From Thermus caldifontis (GTDB lineage Bacteria > Deinococcota > Deinococci > Deinococcales > Thermaceae), in the NCBI RefSeq assembly GCF_003336745.1, contig NZ_QGMX01000004.1, forward strand, positions 62,001-126,000: DNA of 64,000 bases, in the 5' to 3' direction. This document shows positions 7,717 through 18,815 of this stretch, in pieces. The notes under the pieces are model-generated. The model searched no databases, was not told where the DNA came from, and saw only the letters and a list, made by a program, of their open reading frames with translations. Both the position numbers and the translations under genes were made by a program. Every line of letters starts with the position of its first letter. Within the stretch, counting starts at the first letter, position 1.

Positions 7717-9724
7717 CCTTCACCCCCTCTTCCGGCAAAAGCGTCTGCCCCACCGCCCAGTAGGCCACAAGGGCCTCGCTGAAAAGGGGGGCGTGCTTCC
7801 TCTGGTAGGCGAAGAGAAGCCTCTGCCCCACCAGGGCCCTGAGCCGCTCCTCTGGGGTGTCCAGGATAGGCAAAGCGGCGAGTCGCCTCTGGGTGGCCGC
7901 TCCTAAAGCCACGTAAACGGGGGACACCTTCACGGGAAAAGGCGGCAGGCCCAGCCAAAGGGAGGCTTCCTCGGGGGGTAGCAAACGGAACCCCGCCTTC
8001 CTTGCGTACCCCAGCCCCTCGAGGTTATCCTCGGGCACATAAACCCCTTCCCCCGCCTTGGCCCTGGCCAAGGCCTCCGGCAAAAGGATGGGATAGGCGA
8101 AGGGGGGTATCCCGCCTTCCAGATCCCCCGGCTCCCGGAAGTCCAGGGCTTGGGCCTCATAGGACAGGGTGCCGTTCCAGCGGTTTTCCATAAGCAACAC
8201 CGCCGCCTCAAGTTCAGGGGACAAGGAATCCACCCGCTCCCCCATGCGCCAGGCCACCACCCTAACCCCCTGGAGGCGGAAGGCGAGGTGCTTCCCCTCC
8301 CCCATGGAGCGGGCCTCCTCCGGGGAGCCTTGGAGGAGAAAAAGGGGCTCGGGATTCCCTTCCCCAAAGGGCTCCAAGGCCAACAAGGCTTGGTGAAGGT
8401 CCGGAAGTGACGCCAAAGGGGGTAAAAGCCCTACAAGAGCCACTTCCCGCACGGGGTCGGGAAAAGAGGCGGCAAAGGCCTCCATCCGTTTCCTAAAGGC
8501 AGGGAAGCGGGCCTCGTCCAAGGCAAACCCGGCGGCTTCCCGGTGGCCGCCAAAGCGCAAAAGGAGGTCCTCGGCACTCCTTAGGGCCTCCACGGCGCTG
8601 ATGGGGGGAAGGCTCCGCACCGTGCCCTTCCCCTTGGCCACGATGAAGACGGGGCGCAAGGTGGCCTCGAGGATCCGGCTCGCCACGATGCCCATCACCC
8701 CCGGGTGGCCCTCGGGGTCGTGGAGGACGATGGCCTTGGCCTCGGGGTCCGCCTGGGGGAGGAGCCTTCTCAGCATCTCCTCCTCTATGGCCTGGCGGCG
8801 GGTGTTCAGCCGATGGAGCTCCTCCACCAAACCCCTGGCCTCCTCCTCGTCCTCGGTGAGGAGAAGCCTAAGGGCCTTCTCCGCCTCCCCCAGGCGGCTT
8901 GCCGCATTGATGCGGGGAGCGATGCGGAAGGCCACCTCCACCGCTTTCCCCGTGTAGCCCACGCTTTCCGAAAGCAGACGAAGCCCAAGGATGGAGGACT
9001 CCTTCAGGCGGGCAAGCCCTTCCCGCACCAAAGCCCGGTTCCATCCCCAAAGGGGGGCCACGTCGGCGATGGTGCCCACCGCCGCCAGGTCGGCATACTC
9101 TAGGGGCGGGGGCAGGCCCAGCCTTTGGTAAAGGGCCCAAAGGAGCAGGAAGGCCACCCCCGCTCCCGTGGGGTGCTCCTCGAGGTCCGGGGTGTAGGCG
9201 GGATGGAGGATCAGGCCCGGAGGAGGGGTATCGCGGGGCGTGTGGTGGTCGGTTACCAGGACCTCCACCCCGTTTTCCACAAGCTCCCGAAGCTCGGCGT
9301 GGTTGGCGATACCGCAGTCCACCGTCAGGAAAACGTCCGCCGCTTCCCGGTGCTCCGGAATACGGGCGGGATGAATGCCGTACCCCTCCTCGAGGCGATG
9401 GGGGATGAAGGGGTGGATCTCCGCCCCCAAGGCCCTGAGGCCCCGCACCAGGATGGCGGTTCCCGTGAGCCCGTCGGCGTCGTAGTCCCCGTGGACACGA
9501 ATCCGCTTTTTCCCCTTTAGCGCCCTAAGGAGAAGCTCCACCGCCTCCTTAAGGCCCCTTAGGGGAAGAAGGCCCAAGGTGGGTTGCAGGTCCTCCGGGC
9601 GGCGCACGCCCCGGTGCCAATAGGCCAAGGCGGCCTCAGGCCCCACCCCCAAAGCCTCCATCAACTCCCGCCACTCCCTCACAGGCGGCAGGGGAAGAAG
9701 ACGCCAGCGCACCCGATCCCTCAT
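7709..9724 (-). CDS. recJ: Single-stranded-DNA-specific 5'-3' exonuclease RecJ
   Basis: RecJ degrades single-stranded DNA 5' to 3' in RecF-pathway recombination, mismatch repair and base excision repair. The 671-residue product has the DHH phosphoesterase motifs: GDYDADGLTG from residue 79, VDCG with Asp136, and DHHTP from residue 159, which bind the catalytic manganese ions. A DHHA1 domain with FGGHREAAGFAL follows, and a C-terminal OB/accessory region as in the T. thermophilus enzyme. An SD (AAGGAGG) lies about 16 bases before the ATG, a rather long spacing. The neighbour at 7153 overlaps its 3' end. Confidence 0.95.
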   Translation of the reverse strand: MRDRVRWRLLPLPPVREWRELMEALGVGPEAALAYWHRGVRRPEDLQPTLGLLPLRGLKEAVELLLRALKGKKRIRVHGDYDADGLTGTAILVRGLRALGAEIHPFIPHRLEEGYGIHPARIPEHREAADVFLTVDCGIANHAELRELVENGVEVLVTDHHTPRDTPPPGLILHPAYTPDLEEHPTGAGVAFLLLWALYQRLGLPPPLEYADLAAVGTIADVAPLWGWNRALVREGLARLKESSILGLRLLSESVGYTGKAVEVAFRIAPRINAASRLGEAEKALRLLLTEDEEEARGLVEELHRLNTRRQAIEEEMLRRLLPQADPEAKAIVLHDPEGHPGVMGIVASRILEATLRPVFIVAKGKGTVRSLPPISAVEALRSAEDLLLRFGGHREAAGFALDEARFPAFRKRMEAFAASFPDPVREVALVGLLPPLASLPDLHQALLALEPFGEGNPEPLFLLQGSPEEARSMGEGKHLAFRLQGVRVVAWRMGERVDSLSPELEAAVLLMENRWNGTLSYEAQALDFREPGDLEGGIPPFAYPILLPEALARAKAGEGVYVPEDNLEGLGYARKAGFRLLPPEEASLWLGLPPFPVKVSPVYVALGAATQRRLAALPILDTPEERLRALVGQRLLFAYQRKHAPLFSEALVAYWAVGQTLLPEEGVKGV

Positions 9725-9769
9725 ACAACCCCCCGAGCCTCCTTCCTCTCGTCCCGCAGAGCGGGATGG

Positions 9770-10084
9770 CTATACCTCTTCCCGGTCAGGGATTTTGGGA
9801 ATCTCCTCGATGCGTTCCCGCTTTAAGGCGTTGACCTCACCCTGAAGCCGCCGCACCTCCCTTAGAAGGGCACGCCTCTCCCCCACGCCCCATAGCCAAA
9901 GGGCAAGGGCATAAACCCCCCCCACCACAACGCCCAGGGCATAGACCCCCGGAAGAAGGTAGTAAAGGGGCCAGGGTCCCCAAGGCGTGGGCACCTCCAG
10001 GAAGGGAAAGGCCAGGTACAGGTAAAACCCCGCACCCGCCACCCCCAAGGTGGCCAGAAGGAAAACCCAGTTCGCCAGCTTCAT
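9770..10084 (-). CDS. Small membrane protein, LapA/DUF1049-like
   Basis: The 104-residue product has two hydrophobic segments, about residues 5-28 and 40-68, followed by a charged coiled-coil tail rich in Arg and Glu (LREVRRLQGEVNALKRERIEE). Two N-terminal helices plus a cytosolic coiled coil is the layout of LapA/DUF1049 proteins, small inner-membrane proteins linked to envelope assembly. The similarity is architectural, so the family call is tentative. It lies four bases after hisA in the trpC-hisA run and may be co-transcribed with them. Confidence 0.55.
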   Translation of the reverse strand: MKLANWVFLLATLGVAGAGFYLYLAFPFLEVPTPWGPWPLYYLLPGVYALGVVVGGVYALALWLWGVGERRALLREVRRLQGEVNALKRERIEEIPKIPDREEV

Positions 10085-10088
10085 GGCC

Positions 10089-10799
10089 TTAGAATACCCC
10101 TTCCTTGTAGTCGGTTAGGCGCACCCGCCCCTCGTAGAGGGCTTTGCCCAAAAGGGCACCTTCCACCCCGAGGCGCTTTAGGCCTAAAAGGTCCTCCGGG
10201 CCAGCAATGCCCCCGCCCGCAATGAGCTCATGGGGCCAAGCCTCCCGTACCCGGGCCACCACCTCCAGGTCCAGGCCCTTCAGCGTCCCATCCCGCCGCA
10301 CATCGGTGTAGATCACCGTGCGCACCCCCATGGCTTCCCAACGCCTAAGGAGGTCCAGGGCGGAAAGGGAGGCGGCTTCCTGCCAACCCGAGACCACCAC
10401 CTCGAGGCCCCGGGCATCCAAGGCCACCACCAACCTGAAAGGCCCCACCGCCTCCAGCATGGCCTCCAAGAGGGCAGGGTCCTTCACCGCCACCGTGCCC
10501 ACCACCGCTCGGGAGGCCCCCAGGAGGAGAACCTCCTCGAGGACCTCCAAGGAGCGTATCCCACCCCCCACCTCAAAGGGAACACGGAGGGCCTGGGCAA
10601 TCCGGCGAAGGGCCTTTAGGTTATCCCCTTTTCCCAAGGCCCGGTCCAGGTCCACCAGGTGGAGAAGCCTAGCCCCTTCCTCCTGCCAGCGCAAGGCCGC
10701 GGCCACCGGGTCCCCGTACTGGGTTTCCCTCTCGGGGTCCCCCTCGTAGAGGCGCACCGCCTTGCCCCCCTTCAGGTCCACGGCGGGAATCAGCAACAT
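10089..10799 (-). CDS. hisA: HisA: ProFAR (phosphoribosylformimino-AICAR-phosphate) isomerase
   Basis: HisA catalyses the Amadori rearrangement of ProFAR to PRFAR in histidine biosynthesis. The 236-residue (beta-alpha)8 barrel starts LIPAVDLKGGKAVRL with the catalytic Asp8. VGGGIRSLE and IAGGGIAGPEDL are the phosphate-binding loops, and IYTDVRRDGTLKG carries the second catalytic Asp. It sits four bases after trpC. In some actinobacteria one enzyme (PriA) does both the HisA and TrpF jobs; here the gene is simply next to trpC and I see no sequence reason to call it PriA. Confidence 0.93.
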   Translation of the reverse strand: MLLIPAVDLKGGKAVRLYEGDPERETQYGDPVAAALRWQEEGARLLHLVDLDRALGKGDNLKALRRIAQALRVPFEVGGGIRSLEVLEEVLLLGASRAVVGTVAVKDPALLEAMLEAVGPFRLVVALDARGLEVVVSGWQEAASLSALDLLRRWEAMGVRTVIYTDVRRDGTLKGLDLEVVARVREAWPHELIAGGGIAGPEDLLGLKRLGVEGALLGKALYEGRVRLTDYKEGVF

Positions 10800-10803
10800 G
10801 CGG

Positions 10804-11574
10804 CTATCCTACCAGCGCCCTTAGGGCTTCCTCCAAATCGGGGCTTCGCATCAGGCTGGTGCCGATGAGAACGGCATCAAAGAGCCCTTTCAAGGGCTCA
10901 AGTTCCTGGCGGCTAGAGTACCCCGATTCCGCCACCAAGACCCCGCTAAACCCCCTCTTCCGGGCTAAACGGCCGAGCCTCGGGGCCGTGGCCAGGTCAA
11001 TCTCCAAGGTGGTGAGGTTGCGGTTGTTGATGCCCAGGATACTGGCCCCCGCCTCGAGGGCCAGCTCCAGTTCCTCTTCCGTGTGCACCTCCACCAGGGC
11101 CTCCAGGCCAAGCCGCTTGGCCTCCTCCAGGTAGACCCCGGTGAGCTCCCGCAAAAGGGCCACGATGAGCAGCACGGCGCTTGCCCCATAGGCCCGGGCC
11201 TCCTCCAGCATGAAGGGGTCCACCACGAAGTCCTTGCGCAGGAGGGGTAGGTCCACCGCCTGGCGGACCCTAAGAAGGTCCTCGAGGCTACCCCCAAAGC
11301 GATGGGGCTCGGTGAGCACGCTGATGGCCCTAGCCCCACCCCGGGCGTAGGCCTGGGCTGCTTGGGCGGGGTCTATCTCCCTAATGACTCCTTCCGAGGG
11401 GCTCGCCTTCTTCACCTCGGCGATCACGGAAAGCCCTGGCTGGAGAAGGGCCTCCCGGAAGGAGGGCAGGGTTTCGGGAAAAGGGGGGAGGGGGCGGGGC
11501 ACCACCTCCTTAGCCCGCCTGCGGGCGATTTCGCCCAGTACCCCACCCATGCAGTCTAGACCGGGCACCCGCAT
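10804..11574 (-). CDS. trpC: Indole-3-glycerol-phosphate synthase
   Basis: TrpC closes the indole ring in tryptophan biosynthesis. The 256-residue TIM barrel has [14 protein letters not shown] with the catalytic lysine, [10 protein letters not shown] with a second active-site lysine, [14 protein letters not shown] and VAESGY near the C-terminus, all family hallmarks. Two starts compete: GTG at 11580 and ATG at 11574. TATAAG at 11587-11582 lies seven bases before the ATG, so a leaderless transcript from that ATG fits best. hisA follows four bases after the stop. The other trp genes are not in the window. Confidence 0.92.
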   Translation of the reverse strand: MRVPGLDCMGGVLGEIARRRAKEVVPRPLPPFPETLPSFREALLQPGLSVIAEVKKASPSEGVIREIDPAQAAQAYARGGARAISVLTEPHRFGGSLEDLLRVRQAVDLPLLRKDFVVDPFMLEEARAYGASAVLLIVALLRELTGVYLEEAKRLGLEALVEVHTEEELELALEAGASILGINNRNLTTLEIDLATAPRLGRLARKRGFSGVLVAESGYSSRQELEPLKGLFDAVLIGTSLMRSPDLEEALRALVG

Positions 11575-11581
11575 AGGCACA

Positions 11582-11587
11582 CTTATA
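11582..11587 (-). promoter_or_regulatory. -10 element of the trpC-hisA promoter
   Basis: TATAAG on the complement lies seven bases before the trpC ATG, so transcription should begin at or next to the start codon (leaderless mRNA). I see no good -35 hexamer. The divergent HTH gene starts 95 bases away. Confidence 0.5.
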
Positions 11588-11631
11588 CCATAGAATCCAT
11601 ACTTTGACTTAGCACCGGGTTCTAGGGGGTG

Positions 11632-11660
11632 TTGCGTTTATTGCGTTTGTGTGCTATCCT
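11632..11660 (+). promoter_or_regulatory. Promoter and iterated operator-like repeats of the HTH-patatin pair
   Basis: TTGCGT (11632-11637) and TATCCT (11655-11660) are spaced by 17 bases and lie nine bases before the ATG at 11670. The -35 lies in a 9-bp repeat: TTGCGTTT occurs at 11632-11639 and again at 11641-11648. Two direct copies inside a promoter suggest a binding site for a small DNA-binding protein, plausibly the HTH product itself (inference). Confidence 0.5.
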
Positions 11661-11669
11661 GGGGGTGCT

Positions 11670-12083
11670 ATGGTAGCCCCCCTGGGCTTAGACCCCGCTC
11701 ACCAGGAGGAAGTCCGGGCCTTGCTAAATGCGCTTCGTTCTGGCGACGTGCTGACCGTCAACGGGCAAACCCTTTCCCTCTCCCCTTCCTTGGCTGAGGC
11801 GCTCCGCGCTTACCTCGAGCCCTTAGCCCGGGGAGAGCCTGTTGTGGTGGTTCCCTTGGAGGCCGAGCTCACCACCCAGCAGGCGGCAGACCTATTGGGC
11901 ATCTCCCGGCCCTATCTGATCCGCCTTCTGGAGGAAGGGAAAATCCCCTACCGCAAGGTGGGTACCCATAGAAGGATCCGGGCCCGGGATCTGTTGGCCT
12001 ACAAGGAGCGGAGCCGGCACAAAGGCGAGGAGATCCTGGGCAAACTGGTAGAGGAGGCGCAAGAGCTAGGCCTCGGTTACTGA
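11670..12083 (+). CDS. Excisionase-family HTH DNA-binding protein, antitoxin-like
   Basis: The 137-residue protein has a MerR-type helix-turn-helix at about 67-112 (LTTQQAADLLGISRPYLIRLLEEG, then KVGTHRRIRARDLLAY). This is the excisionase-family domain that forms the antitoxin of many PIN-toxin pairs, where the sequence before the HTH usually has this kind of ALSPSLAEAL segment. No recombinase or phage gene is near. The gene that follows one base later encodes a patatin instead of a PIN protein. The ATG at 11670 is preferred over an upstream GTG because of the promoter spacing. A plain regulator of the patatin gene is the main alternative. Confidence 0.75.
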   Translation: MVAPLGLDPAHQEEVRALLNALRSGDVLTVNGQTLSLSPSLAEALRAYLEPLARGEPVVVVPLEAELTTQQAADLLGISRPYLIRLLEEGKIPYRKVGTHRRIRARDLLAYKERSRHKGEEILGKLVEEAQELGLGY

Positions 12084-12084
12084 C

Positions 12085-12927
12085 GTGCGCGGTGTGGCCT
12101 TGGCCCTGGGAGGGGGTGGCGTACGCGGGTACGCCCACCTGGGGGTCTTGGCCGTTTTGGAGGAAGGCGGGATCCCCATCCGGGGGCTTTCGGGAAGCTC
12201 TGCGGGCGCCTTGGCCGCCGCTGCCTACGCCTTCGGCCACAAAGACCCCTGGAAGGTGCACGAGGCCATCTTTGACCAGGAGATCGCCGGGCTCCGGCAA
12301 GGGGGTAACCTCCGTACCCTGGCCAGGCTTTTCACCGCCTTCCGGCGCCCCCATCTTTTTGCAGCGGAGAGAATCGCCCTGGGATTGCAGCGCCTCTTTG
12401 GGGAAGCCCGCCTCGAGGATAGCCCCATCCCCCTGGCCATCCAGGCGGCCGACCTCCTCACCGGGGAAAGGGTGATCCTTCGCCAGGGCCCTGTATGGAG
12501 GGCCGTTCTCGCCAGCATGGCCATCCCCGGTCTCTTCCCGCCCGTACCCTGGGAAGGAAGGCTTCTGGTGGATGGGGACGTGGTGGAGAAGGTCCCGGTA
12601 GGGGCCGCTAAGGGGCTTTTCCCCAAGGTGGTGGCCGTGGACGTGTCCAATCCCCCTCCCCGGGAAGGGCCGAAAACGGCCCTGGAGGCAGCGCTCCTCG
12701 CCGGGGAGGCCAGCCGTAGGCGCCTGAAGGACCTGGCCCTTAAGGAAGCCGACCTGGTCATTGCCCTGAACCCCCCCAGGACCATAGGCACCTTTGACCA
12801 CGAGGCCCTCCCCCTGGTCTACGAGTTGGGGCAGCAACGGGCCAGGGAACGGCTGGAGGAGGTCCGGGCCCTATCCCGGGTGCGCCTAAAGGATGTGGCC
12901 CGGGCCCTCAGGCTTCCGGTCTCCTAA
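12085..12927 (+). CDS. Patatin-like phospholipase (RssA type)
   Basis: Patatin-like enzymes are Ser-Asp dyad lipid acyl hydrolases. The 280-residue product shows the oxyanion-hole loop GGGGVRGYAHLG at 9-20, the nucleophile elbow GSSAG at 37-41 with Ser39, and the catalytic Asp163 in VDGD, where many relatives have DGG or DGA. There is no signal peptide, so it should act in the cytosol or at the inner face of the membrane. The start is GTG, one base after the HTH stop, implying co-expression. The stop overlaps the convergent membrane-protein stop (CTAA at 12924-12927). Confidence 0.88.
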   Translation: MRGVALALGGGGVRGYAHLGVLAVLEEGGIPIRGLSGSSAGALAAAAYAFGHKDPWKVHEAIFDQEIAGLRQGGNLRTLARLFTAFRRPHLFAAERIALGLQRLFGEARLEDSPIPLAIQAADLLTGERVILRQGPVWRAVLASMAIPGLFPPVPWEGRLLVDGDVVEKVPVGAAKGLFPKVVAVDVSNPPPREGPKTALEAALLAGEASRRRLKDLALKEADLVIALNPPRTIGTFDHEALPLVYELGQQRARERLEEVRALSRVRLKDVARALRLPVS

Positions 12928-13346
12928 CCCGGCAGCAAAGCCCGCTCGGCACGGTACCATAGGTAGAAGAACCCCAAGGTTCCCAGTAGGAGAAGGGTTA
13001 GGCCCGAAGGCCGAAGGAGCAAGCCCATCACCCCCAGGAAGAAGAAGAGGGCAGCCCCTAAGCCCACCACCCGCAAGGGCATGAGGGGCTCCCCCCTTTC
13101 CTTCCGCCACACCGCCTCAGCCTGAAGGAGAAGCCATAGCCCACCCCCCAGGGCCAGGGCCCAAAGAAGGGGGTGGGCCGCCCGGGGTACCACCCAAGCC
13201 AAAAGGAGGAGGACACCCCCCTGAAGCGCCAAGAGAAAGCCGGCGTAGAGCCTAAGCCCCTTAAGGCGCAAGGAAGGGGGTGCTTGGGGATCCAGAAGGG
13301 CCTCGAGATACCCCCACGGGCTTGGTTCGCGCTCGGGTGCGCCCAC
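12924..13346 (-). CDS. Small integral membrane protein of unknown function
   Basis: The 140-residue product has about four hydrophobic helices (near 28-50, 55-72, 88-106 and 110-128). No motif or family is recognised. The open frame runs 31 codons further upstream into the ABC ATPase gene, but GTG at 13346 lies four bases after the ATPase stop and is the natural start. It is the last gene of the ABC/TRAP run. Its stop overlaps the stop of the convergent patatin gene. Confidence 0.6.
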   Translation of the reverse strand: MGAPEREPSPWGYLEALLDPQAPPSLRLKGLRLYAGFLLALQGGVLLLLAWVVPRAAHPLLWALALGGGLWLLLQAEAVWRKERGEPLMPLRVVGLGAALFFFLGVMGLLLRPSGLTLLLLGTLGFFYLWYRAERALLPG

Positions 13347-13350
13347 GGGC

Positions 13351-16064
<2,714 letters not shown>

Positions 16065-16119
16065 GCTCCCTCCAGGCAAAAGGGGCCCCAGGCGGGGCCC
16101 CCAGGGTCTAGCCAAGCGC

Positions 16120-17070
16120 CTACTTGAGGACCCCGATCTCCTTGTAGAAGCGCTCCGCCCCCGGATGCAAGGAAATGGGCAGACCTTTCGCCGCCTTCTG
16201 GAGGCTGAAGAACCGCTCCAGGTTGGGATGGATCTTCTTAAAGGCCTCCTGGTTGCCGAAGACCGCCTTCATGAAGCTGTACACGGTATCGGGGGAAAGC
16301 TTCTCCGAAGCGATCAGCATGGCCTGGACCGCCACCGTGGGCGTGGTCACGTCCACCCCTTTGTAGGTCCCCCCGGGAATGTTGAAGCCCACGTAGAAGG
16401 GGTACTTCTTGGCAAGGGCCTGCACCTTGGCCAGGTCCACCGCCACCAGGGTGATGGGGGTGGTGAGGGCCAGTTGCTGGATGGCGCTGGCCCCCAGGCC
16501 CACCGTGTAGAAGAGGGCATCCGCCCGCTTGTCCTGCATGAGCTGGATGCCCTGGGTGGCGCTCACCCGGATGGCCTGGCCCAGGTCCTCAAACCGGAGG
16601 CCGTAGGCCTCGAGGATCTGCCGGGCGTTTTGCTCGGTGCCCGAGCCCACATCGCCCACCACCACCCGCTTGCCCTTGAGGTCGGCCACGGTGCGGATGC
16701 CCGCATCCGCCCGGGCCACGATGTGGACCACCTCGGGGTAGAGGGCCGCCAGGGCACGGATGCCCTTCACCGGCTTCCCATCAAAGGCCGTGATGCAGCA
16801 TCCCTGATAGGCGTAGTAGGCGATGTCGTTCTGGGCCAGGGCCATCTCGAACTCCCCGGCGGCGATGGCGTTGATGTTGGCCACGCTGCCGCCAGTGGAG
16901 CGGGCGTTGGCCCGGATACCCACATTGGCGTCGTTCACCAGCTTGGCCATCCCCGTGGCCACGGGGAAGTAGACCCCCGTGGTGGAGCCCGAGCCGATGG
17001 TGATAAACTCCTGGGCCAGGCCCAGTCCTAGGAAGGCAATCCCTGCCAACAACGTTCCTTTCAGCCGCAT
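16120..17070 (-). CDS. TAXI-family TRAP solute-binding protein (glutamate/glutamine-type)
   Basis: The roughly 316-residue periplasmic protein has a signal peptide (MRLKGTLLAGIAFLGLGLAQ) and the TAXI-family fold with ITIGSGSTTGVYFPVATGMA at the mature N-terminus, NARSTGGSVANI and VVGDVGSGTEQNA. It closely resembles the T. thermophilus TAXI protein whose crystal structure was described with glutamate/glutamine bound, so glutamate is a reasonable ligand guess. GGAGGT lies nine bases before this ATG but only three before the ATG two codons upstream (17076), so the inner start is preferred. It delivers substrate to the fused permease at 14091. Confidence 0.9.
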   Translation of the reverse strand: MRLKGTLLAGIAFLGLGLAQEFITIGSGSTTGVYFPVATGMAKLVNDANVGIRANARSTGGSVANINAIAAGEFEMALAQNDIAYYAYQGCCITAFDGKPVKGIRALAALYPEVVHIVARADAGIRTVADLKGKRVVVGDVGSGTEQNARQILEAYGLRFEDLGQAIRVSATQGIQLMQDKRADALFYTVGLGASAIQQLALTTPITLVAVDLAKVQALAKKYPFYVGFNIPGGTYKGVDVTTPTVAVQAMLIASEKLSPDTVYSFMKAVFGNQEAFKKIHPNLERFFSLQKAAKGLPISLHPGAERFYKEIGVLK

Positions 17071-17098
17071 AACCATCCACCTCCTTTGCGCCGCAGGC

Positions 17099-17128
17099 AG
17101 TATACCCGTAACCCCTTCTTTTTCACAA
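17099..17128 (-). promoter_or_regulatory. Candidate internal promoter for the TAXI-TRAP genes
   Basis: On the complement, TTGTGA (17128-17123) and TATACT (17104-17099) are separated by 18 bases and lie 29 bases before the TAXI binding-protein start, with an SD between. It falls in the 61-base gap after the ABC permease, so the TRAP genes can be transcribed apart from the ABC genes upstream. Confidence 0.5.
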
Positions 17129-17131
17129 GCC

Positions 17132-17926
17132 CTACCTCCCCGCCGTCTGGAGCCTCTTCTCCAAGAGATTGGTGAAGGAGGTAAGGACGGTGGTAAGGAG
17201 TAGATAGATGGCCGCCACCGCCAGGTAGACCTCCACCGGGCGGAAGGTGGCGGAGATGATGCGTTGCCCGGAAAGGGCCAGCTCGGTGAGGGCGATGACG
17301 CTGGCCAAAGAGGAATCCTTAAGAAGGGCCACCACGTTGTTGACCAAGGGGGGCACCACGATGCGCAGGGCCTGGGGCAGGATCACAAAGCGCATGGTAT
17401 CCGCCGGAGAAAGCCCAAGGGACCAAGCGGCCTCCCACTGCCCCTTAGGGATGGCCTGGATACCCGCCCGCACCACCTCGGCGTTGTAGGCCCCCACGTT
17501 GAAGGAAAGGGCGATGAAGGCAGCCCAGTAGGGGGTGAGAACCTGCTGGGCCTCGGGCCAAAGGGGCTTTAGCAAAAGGGGCAGGGCGTTGTAGGCGAAG
17601 AGGATCTGCACCAAAAGGGGTGTGCCGCGGGTAACCCAGATGTAAAAGCTGGCGGGAAGCCGCACCCAGGCCCGGCGGGAGAGGCGGAACATCCCGGCAA
17701 ACACCCCGATGACCAGCCCCGCCAATCCCGAGATTAAGGTGAGCTTTAGGGTGATCTCCGCCCCCAGGGCCATGGCCGCACCCGCAGAAGCCGCCCGGTC
17801 GGGGCCAAAACCCGTGAGGAGAAAGTAGCGCTCCAGCACCACGCCCAAAAGGGCGAACAGGCCGAAATACCCTCCGATGAGGAGGGCAAGCACCAAGGGG
17901 ACCCGTAACCAAAAGGGCATCTTCAC
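17132..17926 (-). CDS. Polar amino-acid ABC transporter permease (HisM/GlnP type)
   Basis: The 264-residue inner-membrane protein has about five or six helices. It contains the family core TRGTPLLVQILFAYNALP, the segment GAYNAEVVRAGIQAIPKGQWEAAWSLGL (the EAA loop that docks on the ATPase) and LPQALRIVVPPLVNNVVALLKDSSLASVIAL. One permease gene suggests a homodimer. It follows the binding-protein gene by 49 bases and should pair with the ATPase at 13351. The N-terminal first 30 residues form an extra hydrophobic segment, common in this family. Confidence 0.92.
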   Translation of the reverse strand: MKMPFWLRVPLVLALLIGGYFGLFALLGVVLERYFLLTGFGPDRAASAGAAMALGAEITLKLTLISGLAGLVIGVFAGMFRLSRRAWVRLPASFYIWVTRGTPLLVQILFAYNALPLLLKPLWPEAQQVLTPYWAAFIALSFNVGAYNAEVVRAGIQAIPKGQWEAAWSLGLSPADTMRFVILPQALRIVVPPLVNNVVALLKDSSLASVIALTELALSGQRIISATFRPVEVYLAVAAIYLLLTTVLTSFTNLLEKRLQTAGR

Positions 17927-17975
17927 GGCAGGAAAAGGGCCCAGGGCACCCCGTCACCCCAGGCCCAAATGGGGT

Positions 17976-18740
17976 TTACTTACAGCGTACGTCCTCGCCA
18001 AACCACTTCTTGCTGATCTGGGCGTAGGTACCGTCTTTCATAAGGTCACTAAGGGCCTGGTTAAGGGCCTGAAGGACGCTCTTGTTGCCCTTGGCCACCG
18101 CCATGGCCACCTTTTCCTGGAAGACCAGCTCACCCACTTGTAGGGTGTTTTCCAGCTTCCTTTCTTTGATGGCCTCCTTGGCCACAAAGCGGTCGGTGAT
18201 CCAAGCATCCAAGCGGCCCGAAAGAAGGTCCTGCAAGGCATCAGGGTCCTTCTGGTAGGTGCGCACCTGCTTGATGCCGGGAATCTTCTGGGCCGCCTCC
18301 ATGTAGGTGGTGCCGATCTGCACCCCCACCACCTTGCCCTGCAGGTCCTTGGCCGTCTTTGGCCCCCCCTTCTTGCTCACGATGACCCCACCTGTGCAGT
18401 AGTGGGGGTTGGTGAAGTCCACGGCCTTGGCCCGCTCCTCGGTGATGCCGTGGGAGGCAATCACGAAGTCAAAGCGACCCTGGTTCAGCTGGATGAGCAG
18501 GCTGTCAAAGGCCTGGGTGATCCAGACGGGCTTTAGGCCCAGCCTCTTGGCGATGGCGTTGCCCAAATCGATCTCGAACCCCACCAGCTGGTTTTTCTCG
18601 TCGAAGTAGTTGAAGGGGGGAAAGGCGCCCTCCGTACCGATGCGAATCTCGCCCGAGCGCTTGATCTGGTCCAAGCTCCGCACTTGCGCCAAGGCCACAG
18701 CCAACCCTAGTACTGCCAACAGAAGCAGAACCCTTTTCAT
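17976..18740 (-). CDS. Polar amino-acid ABC transporter substrate-binding protein
   Basis: The 254-residue SBP family 3 protein has a cleavable signal peptide (MKRVLLLLAVLGLAVALAQ). The mature part carries IRIGTEGAFPPFNYFDEKN, LVGFEIDLGNAIAKRLG, FDFVIASHGITEERAKAVDFTNPHY and GVQIGTTYMEA, the standard amino-acid-binding motifs. The Phe-Pro-Pro-Phe loop and the Arg/Asp ligand positions fit a polar amino acid; which one is uncertain. ATG 18740 has an SD (GGGAGGG) 7-8 bases upstream, so the GTG two codons earlier is not used. It is the first gene of the ABC/TRAP run. Confidence 0.92.
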   Translation of the reverse strand: MKRVLLLLAVLGLAVALAQVRSLDQIKRSGEIRIGTEGAFPPFNYFDEKNQLVGFEIDLGNAIAKRLGLKPVWITQAFDSLLIQLNQGRFDFVIASHGITEERAKAVDFTNPHYCTGGVIVSKKGGPKTAKDLQGKVVGVQIGTTYMEAAQKIPGIKQVRTYQKDPDALQDLLSGRLDAWITDRFVAKEAIKERKLENTLQVGELVFQEKVAMAVAKGNKSVLQALNQALSDLMKDGTYAQISKKWFGEDVRCK

Positions 18741-18766
18741 GCTCACCCTCCCTGATGCACGGGCCG

Positions 18767-18794
18767 ATTATACCGGGTGTGCCCCGTCGGTCAA
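18767..18794 (-). promoter_or_regulatory. Promoter of the ABC/TRAP operon
   Basis: On the complement, TTGACC (18794-18789) and a perfect TATAAT (18772-18767) are spaced by 16 bases and lie 26 bases before the binding-protein ATG, with an SD in the leader. This is the strongest consensus promoter in the region. Confidence 0.75.
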
Positions 18795-18815
18795 GGGAAG
18801 CGCGGAACCTGCCCG

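Noticed and set aside
9749-9763. Small hairpin TCCCGC-AGA-GCGGGA between recJ and the LapA-like gene as a terminator
   Set aside because: The stem is only six bases and no T-run follows on either strand.
10089-11574. HisA-TrpC adjacency as a sign of a PriA-type bifunctional isomerase
   Set aside because: The sequence follows standard HisA and adjacency alone does not show dual function.
11670-12083. Excisionase gene as evidence for a prophage or integrative element
   Set aside because: No integrase, attachment-site repeat or phage gene lies nearby; the neighbours are ordinary chromosomal genes.
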